Shown here piece after piece: positions 8,250 to 17,047 of a stretch of DNA of 64,000 nucleotides. How positions within the stretch are numbered: position 1 is the stretch's first letter; each line of letters starts with the position of its first letter. This DNA comes from Sphingomonadales bacterium UBA2369 (GTDB taxonomy: Bacteria > Pseudomonadota > Alphaproteobacteria > Sphingomonadales > Sphingomonadaceae). The DNA is taken from positions 1 through 64,000 of the forward strand of contig DDTH01000011.1 of the NCBI GenBank assembly GCA_002344055.1, given 5' to 3'. Both the position numbers and the translations under genes were made by a program. A model generated the notes under the pieces. The model saw nothing but the letters and a program-made list of their open reading frames with translations. It was not told the DNA's origin and did not search any database.

Positions 8250-10001
8250 TCAAAGCCTTGCACCTTGCCATGGCATCGGTTCGTGGCGGGACAATGGCTG
8301 TGCCAGCGCATCCGCGAAGGCCATCGCGGCAAGCGCGCGGGGCAAGTCGACACGGTAGAGCCGCTCGTCGAGCAGCGTCGGCGCGGTCAGGGTCTCAAGC
8401 CGGTCGGCAGCGGCCACCACCGCATCGAGATCGAGCAGGCGCCGCAGGACATCATGGTCGCGCTGCCGCGCGATCGCTGCCTGCACCCGCGGGACATGAC
8501 GGCGCAGGCGGTCGATCCAGTCGGCAGACTGATAGCCGCGCGCGCGATTGTTCACGAAAGCGGCGGGCAGCAGTCCGGCGGCCACCGGCCGACCGAGGCC
8601 CCGGTCGCCAAGCGCGACCAGCGTGCGGTCTGGAATGGTCAGCGAGAACTCCGCCAGTCGCCGGTCGGCGAAGGGATCGCGCACGGCCAGACCCCAATGC
8701 GCCGCCATACCCAGAAAGATCGCCCCCGGGTCGAGCCGGCGCAGAAAGTGCAACCGGCGCTCCGCTCCGCCCGAAGGGACGGTGTCGGTGCCCGCAACTG
8801 CCGCAGCCGCGGGGGCGAGAAGCGGAAACGCGGCCGGCCTGGCGCGAAGAGGGCGAAGCAGCGCCCTGAGGGCGCGCATCGCGCCGCCGCGCGGATCGCC
8901 CGCCATGCTGAAACTGTAATTGCCTGCCTGCCCCACCAGCAGCAGCTCTGCCCCCATCGCCCGCGCGGCGTCGTTGATCGCGGCACCCCAGGCATGATTG
9001 TGAGGATTGGGCAGCGGCTGCTGGTACAGCGCCGCCGAGGCGTCGAGATAGGCCAGCGGTTCGTCACCGGCCGTCACTCGATGATGCTCAACCCCGGCCA
9101 GCGCCGCCGCCGCGGTTGCGGCCTGCACGCCCTCATCCGCAAACCGCTGCTCGCCCCCCGGAATTTCCGAAGGCACGGCGGTGAAGGCGTGCAGCGAGGC
9201 GGCTTCCGGCTTCAGGCCTGCGGCAAGCGCCGTGACCACGCTGCTGTCGAGTCCGGCACTCAGATGGGTCGCAAGCACCGCTGGCGCATCAGCCAGCCGG
9301 TCACGGACCGAAGCTTCCAGCAGCGCGCGGCATTCGGCCACGCTGTCGGCGGGACCCCGGCTCCGGTCCGGCTGCATTGAGGGCCTCCACCATCGGCTCC
9401 GCTCCACACGTCCGCTCGAGATTGTCACCAGTTCGCCGGGCAAGACCTGCTCGACGTCGGTGTAAAAGCTCGCGCCGCTCGACGCGACGAAACCGAGATA
9501 GGCGGCAAGCGCGTTCTCGTCCGGTCGGCCGTGGCGCGCATCCAGGCAGTCGAACGCATCCGCATGCGAAGCAAAGGCCGAGCCATCGGGGAGGAAGAAG
9601 AGTGGCCGCTGTCCAAGCGCGTCGCGGACGAGAAAGAGCTTGGCTCCAGCAATGTCCCAGACCGCAAAGGCATAGTCACCGTAAAGATGCTGCGGCGCGC
9701 CGTCGCCCCATCGCTCCCACGCCGACAGGATCAGCGCTGCATCGGCGGTCTCGCGCGGCTGGTTCAGCGCGGCGCAAAGCCTGGCCCGATCGTCAAACCT
9801 CGCCTCTGCAGCAACAGCGAAGCGCGCATTGACGGCGACACCGTCCCGGCCAGTCGCGCCCAGCGACAGGTCGCGGGCATGGCGAACCATCGCCGACGCA
9901 CCTCTGCCCGCAGCAGAGTGCTGGCGGGCCAGAAGCCGCCAGACCTGCTCGTCATTCTGTTCGGGGCCTGCCGCGCTGCGATAGCCGGCGAGCAGTCTCA
10001 A
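8250..10001 (-). CDS. asparagine-synthetase-like / lasso-cyclase-like protein without glutaminase Cys
   Basis: 583 residues with the two-domain class II amidotransferase/AsnB plan. The Ntn-like half spans about 1-210 (LYGDYAFAVWD, LFLVRDALGQRPLFF). The ATP-pyrophosphatase half starts at about 225 with P-loop HLSAGLDSS (248-254). The catalytic Cys that normally follows Met1 is absent: the protein begins MRLLAGYRS, and no Cys is found just upstream in frame. It therefore should not hydrolyse glutamine, as in lasso peptide cyclases and beta-lactam synthetases, which adenylate a carboxylate and close an amide. The TTG start overlaps the PqqD-like stop (TTGA). With the adjacent PqqD-like protein and peptide it forms a RiPP-like cassette. 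Substrate is inferred, not shown. Confidence 0.82.
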   Translation of the reverse strand: MRLLAGYRSAAGPEQNDEQVWRLLARQHSAAGRGASAMVRHARDLSLGATGRDGVAVNARFAVAAEARFDDRARLCAALNQPRETADAALILSAWERWGDGAPQHLYGDYAFAVWDIAGAKLFLVRDALGQRPLFFLPDGSAFASHADAFDCLDARHGRPDENALAAYLGFVASSGASFYTDVEQVLPGELVTISSGRVERSRWWRPSMQPDRSRGPADSVAECRALLEASVRDRLADAPAVLATHLSAGLDSSVVTALAAGLKPEAASLHAFTAVPSEIPGGEQRFADEGVQAATAAAALAGVEHHRVTAGDEPLAYLDASAALYQQPLPNPHNHAWGAAINDAARAMGAELLLVGQAGNYSFSMAGDPRGGAMRALRALLRPLRARPAAFPLLAPAAAAVAGTDTVPSGGAERRLHFLRRLDPGAIFLGMAAHWGLAVRDPFADRRLAEFSLTIPDRTLVALGDRGLGRPVAAGLLPAAFVNNRARGYQSADWIDRLRRHVPRVQAAIARQRDHDVLRRLLDLDAVVAAADRLETLTAPTLLDERLYRVDLPRALAAMAFADALAQPLSRHEPMPWQGARL

Positions 10002-10288
10002 GGTATCGCGGAGACCGTCACCAGACCGGCGTCGGTCAACTCGCGCACCATACGCGCGACATCATCGCGGCATCCGCTCGCGGTCATGTCGAACTCGCGG
10101 CCCAGATCGCCGAGCAGGGCGTCCAGCGTCTTCGGCTGCACAAGGTGACGCCAGATTGCCGCGGCGGTCTCGTTAAAACCATAGCACAGACCGGTATCGA
10201 CATTGAGGCCGACCAAGTCCCGCTCAAGCGGCGCTTCCATCAAATCCCGGGCACGCGAGATTGTCGCGCGCCCGTCAATCGCAGTCAC
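9998..10288 (-). CDS. PqqD-family RiPP recognition protein (lasso B1-like)
   Basis: 96 residues, the usual PqqD/B1 length. Typical features are the beta-strand start (GRATISRARDLMEA), LVGLNVDTGLCYGFNETAAAIW, and the helical end DDVARMVRELTDAGLV. This family folds as a winged helix that binds the leader peptide of a RiPP precursor. The GTG start overlaps the stop of the 53-residue peptide gene (GTGA), and its stop overlaps the AsnB-like start. This tight coupling makes it the probable carrier that presents the peptide to the AsnB-like enzyme. Confidence 0.88.
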   Translation of the reverse strand: MTAIDGRATISRARDLMEAPLERDLVGLNVDTGLCYGFNETAAAIWRHLVQPKTLDALLGDLGREFDMTASGCRDDVARMVRELTDAGLVTVSAIP

Positions 10289-10446
10289 GAACTGGCGATT
10301 GCGAAGATTCCTTCCGGGCTGACCGGGTTGGGACCTGCCTCCGCCGATCCAGCCTGCATCGTGCGCAATTCGGGCGCGATCCAGGGACGAAGGGTGGTTG
10401 CGGCGTGCGCCTGCCCCGCGGGCGCCGGGTGATTCTGTTCGCTCAT
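10285..10446 (-). CDS. candidate RiPP (lasso-like) precursor peptide
   Basis: 53 residues from an ATG at 10446, preceded by an AGGA ribosome site; a TTG at 10473 is a weaker alternative. It begins MSEQNHPAPAGQAHAATTLR. The middle contains WIAPEL, which matches the Y/W-x-x-P-x-L motif that lasso leaders present to the B1 protein. After AGSAEA comes a 16-residue tail GPNPVSPEGIFAIASS. Cleavage before its Gly would give a core with Gly1 and Glu8, the spacing of an 8-residue macrolactam ring. The usual Thr at the penultimate leader position is absent (Glu instead). It lies 23 bases after the beta-helix RTX gene and overlaps the PqqD-like gene. The precursor role is inferred from context and motif. 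Confidence 0.65.
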   Translation of the reverse strand: MSEQNHPAPAGQAHAATTLRPWIAPELRTMQAGSAEAGPNPVSPEGIFAIASS

Positions 10447-10469
10447 GCGTGAAATCCTAGCACCGATTT

Positions 10470-13400
10470 TCAAATAAGGAAGTCGTTCGTGAGCAGTACG
10501 TCGCGAAGCTCCAATTCAGGCGCCAGATGCACCGCGTCCGGCAGCGACACCAGGGCCGCCGGGTGACCGTCATACAGATGCGACCGGATCGATGCGCCGG
10601 GGGCCGAGGGCGGCGCAACCCCCGTATCCGAAACCGCGCCCGAAAGCACCAGGTCAGGGCCAGTTGCAAACAGGATCAGACCCTGATCGTGGTTCGCCCC
10701 GGCGCCCTTGCCCGGCATCGTCAGACCGCTCTGCGCACCGCCGCTGGTCACGCCTGCAAAATCGGCCGCCGTCAGCAGATGGCCATCGATGACGGTCACA
10801 TCGATGATCATGTCCGCGACGATATCGCCGTTGATAAAGATACTTACCGTCGCCTGGTTGCCGTTCTGGATAACCTGCACCTGTCCGGCCCCGGTGGGGG
10901 CAGCACCACCGATGAAGGTGAAGGCGGGAAGAGAATTGTTCGCGGCCAACTCGATAAGGTGAATGGTATCGCCGGTCGCGAAATCCAGAATGCGGTCGCG
11001 GGCGTCCGGAGCAGAGGCGCTGGCCAGAGCATAGCGGAACTGGTCGTTGCCGGCTCCGCCACGCAGAATATCGGCGCCGCCAAGCCCGTAGATGATGTCG
11101 TCGCCGGCACCACCCCAGATCTCGTCAGCCCCGGAGCCGCCGGTAATCGAATCATTGCCCGCGCCGGAATAGATGGCGAAAGAACCATCCGCCTCAGCGC
11201 CACCGAAGAAGTAAAGCCGCTCGCCGGCTTTCAGGGTCGTCGCAGAAACGATCAACCTCTCCCCGGCGGAAACGTTGCCGTCATGCATGTAGAGCGCATA
11301 ATCGGCCAGCCCGCCGCCGGCCCCGAAGCGATTGTCGCTCGCCGACAGCAAAACGATAAACTCGACATCGATCAACTGGTTCGCGCCGAAAACCAAGCTG
11401 TCTGCCCCGTTGAACACGCCCTGGAAGCCGACCTGGTCCGACCCGCCGCCGCCGTTGACGATGTCGCCACTGCCGAACCGGCCCTGCCCGAAGAAGAAGC
11501 CGTCATTCCCGGCGCCGCCGGTGAAGTTGTTCGTGCCAAGCCCCCCATAGATCAGGAAGGAGCCATTGGTCTCGGCGGCGCCGTTGAAGGTGAAATCCTC
11601 CCCCGCGCGCAGCTTGTTGGCCTGAACGATCAGCATCTGACCGGCCGCGACCGTCGCATCCACTGTCGTGAGATTGTAGGACAGGTTCGTGCCCGTCGCG
11701 CCGCCGAAGCGATTGTCGTCGCCCGCAAGCAGCACCAGCATTTCGACGCCGGTCAATGCGCCCAAAGTCGTTCCCGAACTATAATCACCCTGCAGGCCGA
11801 CCTGATCGAGCGAACCGGCCCCGCCATCGACGACATCGGCATTGGTATAAGCGGCACCGTAATAGAAACCGTCATTGCCCGCGCCGCCAAATGCCGTGTC
11901 ATTGCCGCCGTCGCGCAGATCGAAGAGATCGTCGCCGACGCCGCCGACAATCTGGTTGTGCTGTGAATTGCCACGGAGGATTGCGGAATCGCTGCCGATG
12001 TAAGTTAGCTTGTCGATGTTGAGAGGCATGACATATTGGCTAAGCGTCGTGCGGACCTCGTCGAAACCGCTGCCCGGGGATTCGATGACCTCGGTCTGCT
12101 CGTTCCCGACAATGTAGATCGCGTTCGCGAACCCGCCCAGAATCTGCCCCATGTGCACGACGGTGTTCAATTCACCGAGCACACCGCTCCCATCGACGAC
12201 ATCCACTTCGATCAGCCGCGCACGGCTGCCGGGATCCTGCCCGCCGCTGGAATAGGCGACACTCTGTACCACGGCCGCGACGGCCGCGGCAGTCGCCCCG
12301 GCATTGAGCGAAATCACCAGATCGGTGCCGCCGCTTCCGCCGGAGAACGTGCCGATAACAACGCCCTGATAAAGCGCCTGGGTGTCGGTCACGCTGATCC
12401 CGGCGACCGATCCGGGAGCGATCGCGAGCGTGTCGGCCGCGTTCCAGTAAGCCCGGAAGCCGACGACGATCGATCCGCCGGCGAAGCTGCCGAAATCTGA
12501 AGCGGGCAAGGGGATCGTCGGGAACAGGAAAGTATCGGCATTGACGCCGTTAAAACCAACCCGCGTCATGTAGCCGGCGTTGATCAGGATGGTTTCGGGC
12601 GAAACCTCGCCGGAGCCGGTCGCCGGGAACATCAGGCCGCCCGTACCGCGCGCCTCGATCGTGCCACCGATCCAGACCAGGCCTTCGGTCCCGTCGAGTC
12701 CGGCAATGCCGAACTTCTTGTTGGGATCCACGACAGCGATGGCGTGGCTGTCGGTAACGGTGAAAATGTGCGGTACGGCGTCATCGTCATTGTCGACGGC
12801 AATGCCGAAAACGCCGCCCTGAAAGGTTGAGTTGACCGCCGACCCTTCGACCCTGAATGCGGAGAAACCGATATAATCGTGCGAGATGAAGGTCGAATTC
12901 TCGATCCGCAGATTGAATGTTGGCAGCGCACTGTGGTCGATCAGGCCATAGCCCGAATTCGGCAGGGTGACTTCCACATGGCTGTTGAGAATGCTGATAT
13001 TCTCGAGCGCGCGAACCGATGAAATCAGGCTGAAGCCCAGCAGCGCATTCCCGAAACCCGATACACCTTCATAGGTGATGTTCCTGGATCCGAGCAGCGG
13101 ATGGAAATAGGCCTCGGTCGCAATGTCGCCATCGCCGTCGCGGGCATGGACATTGGTGTAGGTGACACCGTCGCCGAACATCACCTCGAAATGAACCTGC
13201 GAATTGTAGGTCCTGATGTCGGCATAGCTGCCGGAAGTTCCCTTGGCGGCGGGATTGCCGGCATTCAGCGCGCTGACGTCGCCGGCGGCGAAATGTGCAT
13301 ATCCAGTCACATTGGCGACATCGACCCGTGTGACCTCGAACCCTTCAACCATGTTGAGGAACAGGCCGTGCGACCTGATGCCAGCCGGCAGGATCTTGTT

Positions 13401-13841
13401 GGCGTCGATCAGGAAATCGGAAAGTGTAATATCCGTGGCGCGAGGCTCGGACTCCACGATGCCGGCATTGCCCATCCGGCCGAAGAAATCCTCATTGGCC
13501 TTGATCGTCGTCGCATCCCGGCCGGCACCCGTCAGATGCGCGCCGGAGGGCAGGGAGATTGGCACGCTGACGGTAAACACGCCTTCGCCGAGCCTTACCT
13601 CGGTGACGCCGGGCTCACGCAATGCAGCATTGATGATCGGCGCGTAATCGGTGACGCCTTCGATCAGTTCGATCGTGATGACGCCGTCCGAAGAAGGTAA
13701 GAAAAAGTTTCCGGGCGGCCCGTCAAAAGAGCCTTCGTCGCGTGCAATCGCACTGAAACCCTTGGCGGAAACGGGTTCAAAAACCCTGTCAGAACCCGAA
13801 ACTCCCCGCACGCTCACCTCAAATCGACACATTGATTTCAA
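10470..13841 (-). CDS. secreted right-handed beta-helix protein with C-terminal RTX module
   Basis: 1123 residues from a TTG with AGGG about 8 bases upstream; an ATG three codons later (13832) is possible but poorly spaced. No Sec signal. Residues about 58-420 resemble a pectate-lyase-3-type beta helix (DYAPIINAALREPGVTEVRL, LPSGAHLTGAGRDATTIKAN). A beta-rich linker follows. The RTX region starts near 640 (GGVGDDLFDLRDGGNDTAFG) and contains several GGxGxD-type nonapeptides, with the best cluster near 925-965 (GAGNDSITGGSGADEIWGGA). The last 40 residues are acidic/hydrophobic (LRDVLLTNDFLI), as in type I signals. The RTX part is a clear paralogue of the module in the metalloprotease upstream. 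It may bind or cleave polysaccharide; no catalytic residues were identified. Confidence 0.85.
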   Translation of the reverse strand: MKSMCRFEVSVRGVSGSDRVFEPVSAKGFSAIARDEGSFDGPPGNFFLPSSDGVITIELIEGVTDYAPIINAALREPGVTEVRLGEGVFTVSVPISLPSGAHLTGAGRDATTIKANEDFFGRMGNAGIVESEPRATDITLSDFLIDANKILPAGIRSHGLFLNMVEGFEVTRVDVANVTGYAHFAAGDVSALNAGNPAAKGTSGSYADIRTYNSQVHFEVMFGDGVTYTNVHARDGDGDIATEAYFHPLLGSRNITYEGVSGFGNALLGFSLISSVRALENISILNSHVEVTLPNSGYGLIDHSALPTFNLRIENSTFISHDYIGFSAFRVEGSAVNSTFQGGVFGIAVDNDDDAVPHIFTVTDSHAIAVVDPNKKFGIAGLDGTEGLVWIGGTIEARGTGGLMFPATGSGEVSPETILINAGYMTRVGFNGVNADTFLFPTIPLPASDFGSFAGGSIVVGFRAYWNAADTLAIAPGSVAGISVTDTQALYQGVVIGTFSGGSGGTDLVISLNAGATAAAVAAVVQSVAYSSGGQDPGSRARLIEVDVVDGSGVLGELNTVVHMGQILGGFANAIYIVGNEQTEVIESPGSGFDEVRTTLSQYVMPLNIDKLTYIGSDSAILRGNSQHNQIVGGVGDDLFDLRDGGNDTAFGGAGNDGFYYGAAYTNADVVDGGAGSLDQVGLQGDYSSGTTLGALTGVEMLVLLAGDDNRFGGATGTNLSYNLTTVDATVAAGQMLIVQANKLRAGEDFTFNGAAETNGSFLIYGGLGTNNFTGGAGNDGFFFGQGRFGSGDIVNGGGGSDQVGFQGVFNGADSLVFGANQLIDVEFIVLLSASDNRFGAGGGLADYALYMHDGNVSAGERLIVSATTLKAGERLYFFGGAEADGSFAIYSGAGNDSITGGSGADEIWGGAGDDIIYGLGGADILRGGAGNDQFRYALASASAPDARDRILDFATGDTIHLIELAANNSLPAFTFIGGAAPTGAGQVQVIQNGNQATVSIFINGDIVADMIIDVTVIDGHLLTAADFAGVTSGGAQSGLTMPGKGAGANHDQGLILFATGPDLVLSGAVSDTGVAPPSAPGASIRSHLYDGHPAALVSLPDAVHLAPELELRDVLLTNDFLI

Positions 13842-14153
13842 TCAACTGCCCTGAATCTAACGAGGAAATTCTCGTAAGTCACGGCTCAAACTTGTCGCAA
13901 ATCGGCCTAAGAGATCATCCAATATGTTAAGCTGTTGTTCGATAGCATGGTTATCGCGCACGCAACCAATCGCACCACAGGATGCCATCTGCGGCGCGGC
14001 CTCCGCACGGCCCCCTTCGGACCGCCAGACCTTTACACACGCTTCGTGTCGAAAATGTGAGACAGCCCATCGGGCCCGGGGACTTCGCCCCGTGTCCGGT
14101 CAGGCCGAAACCACGCGCAAACCTGCGCCAGCCGGTAAGGCAGGCCGGCTGGC
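13842..14153. other. 312-base intergenic region between the two RTX genes
   Basis: No convincing gene on either strand. It holds the hairpin at 14127-14153 directly after the metalloprotease stop and, at the other end, the ribosome site of the beta-helix RTX gene. A separate promoter for the downstream genes (beta-helix RTX, peptide, PqqD, AsnB, T1SS) is likely here, but no clear -35/-10 pair could be recognised. Confidence 0.5.
14127..14153 (-). terminator. perfect 9-bp hairpin after the RTX metalloprotease gene
   Basis: GCCAGCCGG and CCGGCTGGC form a perfect stem around a 9-base loop, starting one base after the stop codon on the minus strand. There is no long T-run behind it, so it may attenuate or stabilise the message rather than terminate fully. 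Confidence 0.5.
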
Positions 14154-17018
14154 CTAAAGGATCAGCATGTCGCGGCCGAGCCCATGGACATCGGCATAGG
14201 CATCGTGCCGGGCACCCCAGACATGACTTTCAATGCCATTGTCTTGAGCCAGCAGGAACAGGTCGGCAACCGGCACCACCTCGTCAAACGGCGACAGCAG
14301 GTTGAAGTTCGCCGCCGATACGGTGTGGCCGCCGACGATGGTCAGGTTGATCACCATATCGGCCGTCGCATCCGCGTCGATGAAAACATTGACCGTCGCG
14401 GTGTTGCCGGTCTGGATCACCTGCACCTGCCGCGCGCCGCTCTGTGCCGCGCCGCCAATATAGTTGAAGGGCTGCCCGCCAGTGTTGAAGGCGAGGCCGC
14501 CAAGCTCGATGATGTCGCCGGAATCGAAATCGGCGATGTGATCGCGTGCCGCAGCAGTCGAGGCGCTGGCCGCATTGTAGACGAACCGGTCGTTGCCCGC
14601 GCCGCCGCGCAGCACGTCCGCGCCGCCCTGCCCCTCAATCTGGTCGTTGCCAGCCCGTCCCCAGATTTCGTCCGCGCCCTGACCGCCGGTCAACACGTCG
14701 TCTCCGGCACCGGAGAAGATACGGAAGGCACCATCCGTCTCCGCCACGCCCGTGAAATACAGCAATTCGCCCGTCCGCAAGGTCGTGGCGGAGATGACCA
14801 TCGTCTGCCCGGCCGCGACATTGCCGTTGTTCATGGTCAACTGGTAGCTGAAGGACTGCCCCACCAGCGCACCGCCAAAGCGCGTGTCGCTTGCCGACAT
14901 CAGCACGATGAACTCGACACTGGTCAGCTGTGTCGCACCGAAGCTGACCGCATTGCCGCCGAAGAAATTGCCCTGGAAACCGAGTTGGTCGCTGCCGCCC
15001 TGCCCGTCCACCCGGTCGCTGCTGCCGAACCGCCCAGTGCCGAAATAGAAGCCGTCATCCTGCTGGCCGCCAGTAATATTGTCCGTGCCCAGCCCGCCGA
15101 AGGTCAGGATCGACCCGTTCGTTTCCGCCGAGGCGTTCAGCGTGAAGCTCTCACCCGCGCGCAGGATGTTCGCCTGGAAGGTCAGCAGCTGACCCGCCGC
15201 CACGTTCGCATCCACCGTCGTGATGTTGTAGCTCAGGTTGGTCCCGGTCGCCCCGCCGAAGCGGTTGTCGTTGCCCGGCAGCAGAACGACCAACTCCACG
15301 TTGACGGTAGAGGCAGCCCCCAGCGTCAGGCCGGCATAATTGCCCTGGAGGCCGATCTGGTCGCGCCCCGCGCCGCCATCCACGCTGTCCAGTGCGTTGA
15401 ACGCGGCGCCGAAATAGAAACCGTCATCGCCATCGCCGCCCGAGGCGGTATCATTGCCGCCATGCCGCAGGTCGATGAGGTTCGCGGCGCTGTTGCCGAT
15501 GATCGTGTCGTTGCCGGAACCCCCGACCGCATTTTCGATCACCGTGCCGCGCGCGATCGTGACGTTGCCCACCCGGCCGCCGACGTTCGAGAAGGCCTCC
15601 TGGTTGAGATCAATGCGCTGGTTCTGGCTGAATCCCGAATAATCCAGCGTATCGTTGCCCCCATGATCGACCACCGTGTAGGTGACCGATGGATTGGCGC
15701 TGGCGTCGAATACGGCCCGGCCACTATTGTTGTTAAAGCCGTAGGTCGTGTCGCCAGTCCGTGTGGTCGTCGGCGTGCCGTAGAGGTGCGTTGTCGCCAG
15801 GATGTCCGCCACGACAGGCGTCACCACGAATTGCCGGGTGAAACCCTGCGCGGAGAAGTAGCTGTTCTCCGTCTGGTCGAAATACGACATCACCGTCGTC
15901 GCCCAGCTGTCGTTCAGATATTCGGCGTCGCTACTGTAATCGCCCGTGCCATTGTAGGCGCCGGCATGCCCGAGTCCGAGCGCGTGCCCGATTTCGTGGA
16001 TATATGTCTGGAACGAATAGCTGTTCAGGCCGGTGCCATAGGTCGTCAGCCAGTTGACGCCGATATTGACGATTGAACTCTGGATGATGTTGCCGATCCG
16101 GCTGGACGAGGCGTAGGCGGAATCGTCGTCGCCCACGTTCGGGTTCGCATCATCGGACTGCTGGTCGATAAACCGCATTTGCGCCGTCCCGGCGATCTCC
16201 GAAAAATTGATCCCGGTCGCATCGGTCCACAGGGCCAGTGCCTCGCGCGCCAGATTCTGGCCCGCCGCGTTGAGCTGGGTGAGATTGACCGTAATCGTCC
16301 CGCCCGGTGCGACGTTGAAATGCCGCTCTGTGCCGCCCCAGAAGGTCGAATAGAGTTGCGTCGCGATCTGGTCGCTCGTGTAGACCGACAGCGGCGGCGC
16401 GAGCGCGGCTGACACGCGATAATTCCCCGCCTCCGCATCGTTCCAGGCGCCAACGCTGACATAAAAAGTGCCGGTGGTCGTCGCGGTAAAGCTCAACCGG
16501 GAATAAAGACTGCCGGCATCGTCATTCTGCGCAATGAGAGTCCCGGCGCTGTTGTGCAGGCGCAGGTAGGAATCCAGAATGTCCCCGCTGCCCGTCGGGC
16601 CGATCGAAAAGGTATAACGCTGTCCGGCGACCAGTTCGACGCGGAACCAGTCGCGATCGCCGACCGTATCCAGCATGCTATTGACCGAACCGCCAATCGC
16701 CAGCGTTGCGGTGGTCGAGGTGTTGTCGGGAATGGTATCGACGAACGGCGTCTCGACGGGGCCGAAGACGTCCCGTACCGGCTTGGCCTCGATATCGCGC
16801 GGCACCAGGACATCGACGATCACGTCCCCGGGGCGCTCGGAAGCGCTGTCCGGCGCCGAAGCGATAACGCCCATCGTATCGACGCCCGCGGTATATTTCG
16901 ATCCGGCCAGACCGGCACGCGCATAGCCCTGCTCGCCACTTGCATCGTCGCGCTCAATGAAGGCCATGGCCGGACCGCCCGAAAAATGGCTCGCGGACAT
17001 TGACAGTTTCGCGCTCAT
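14154..17018 (-). CDS. serralysin-like RTX zinc metalloprotease with N-terminal PPC domain
   Basis: 954 residues from an ATG with ribosome site GGGAGGGG, the same as the giant RTX gene. A pre-peptidase C-terminal (PPC) domain lies unusually at the N-terminal side (about 90-205: GDRDWFRVELVAGQRYTFSI, GTFYVSVGAW). The catalytic domain carries HEIGHALGLGH (about residue 340), the HExxHxxGxxH zinc motif of M10 metzincins, with a downstream Met-turn candidate (VMSYFDQTE). The C-terminal 450 residues are the RTX module (GGSGNDTIIGNSAANLIDLR, GGADVLRGGAGNDRF). Probable extracellular protease exported by the locus's T1SS. No inhibitor gene of the Inh type is seen nearby. Confidence 0.9.
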   Translation of the reverse strand: MSAKLSMSASHFSGGPAMAFIERDDASGEQGYARAGLAGSKYTAGVDTMGVIASAPDSASERPGDVIVDVLVPRDIEAKPVRDVFGPVETPFVDTIPDNTSTTATLAIGGSVNSMLDTVGDRDWFRVELVAGQRYTFSIGPTGSGDILDSYLRLHNSAGTLIAQNDDAGSLYSRLSFTATTTGTFYVSVGAWNDAEAGNYRVSAALAPPLSVYTSDQIATQLYSTFWGGTERHFNVAPGGTITVNLTQLNAAGQNLAREALALWTDATGINFSEIAGTAQMRFIDQQSDDANPNVGDDDSAYASSSRIGNIIQSSIVNIGVNWLTTYGTGLNSYSFQTYIHEIGHALGLGHAGAYNGTGDYSSDAEYLNDSWATTVMSYFDQTENSYFSAQGFTRQFVVTPVVADILATTHLYGTPTTTRTGDTTYGFNNNSGRAVFDASANPSVTYTVVDHGGNDTLDYSGFSQNQRIDLNQEAFSNVGGRVGNVTIARGTVIENAVGGSGNDTIIGNSAANLIDLRHGGNDTASGGDGDDGFYFGAAFNALDSVDGGAGRDQIGLQGNYAGLTLGAASTVNVELVVLLPGNDNRFGGATGTNLSYNITTVDANVAAGQLLTFQANILRAGESFTLNASAETNGSILTFGGLGTDNITGGQQDDGFYFGTGRFGSSDRVDGQGGSDQLGFQGNFFGGNAVSFGATQLTSVEFIVLMSASDTRFGGALVGQSFSYQLTMNNGNVAAGQTMVISATTLRTGELLYFTGVAETDGAFRIFSGAGDDVLTGGQGADEIWGRAGNDQIEGQGGADVLRGGAGNDRFVYNAASASTAAARDHIADFDSGDIIELGGLAFNTGGQPFNYIGGAAQSGARQVQVIQTGNTATVNVFIDADATADMVINLTIVGGHTVSAANFNLLSPFDEVVPVADLFLLAQDNGIESHVWGARHDAYADVHGLGRDMLIL

Positions 17019-17047
17019 TTCATTCCCCTCCCACGGTCAGGCGGCCG

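Noticed and set aside
10527..11966. 479-codon plus-strand frame opposite the beta-helix RTX gene
   Set aside because: Mirror frame of the RTX repeats; no homology-like motif.
14184..16076. 630-codon open frame on the plus strand opposite the metalloprotease
   Set aside because: Antisense of a clear M10/RTX gene; composition is typical of mirror frames and there is no ribosome site.
14154..17018. Could the metalloprotease process the small peptide?
   Set aside because: It carries an RTX export module and should act outside the cell after type I secretion, whereas leader removal and cyclisation are cytoplasmic.
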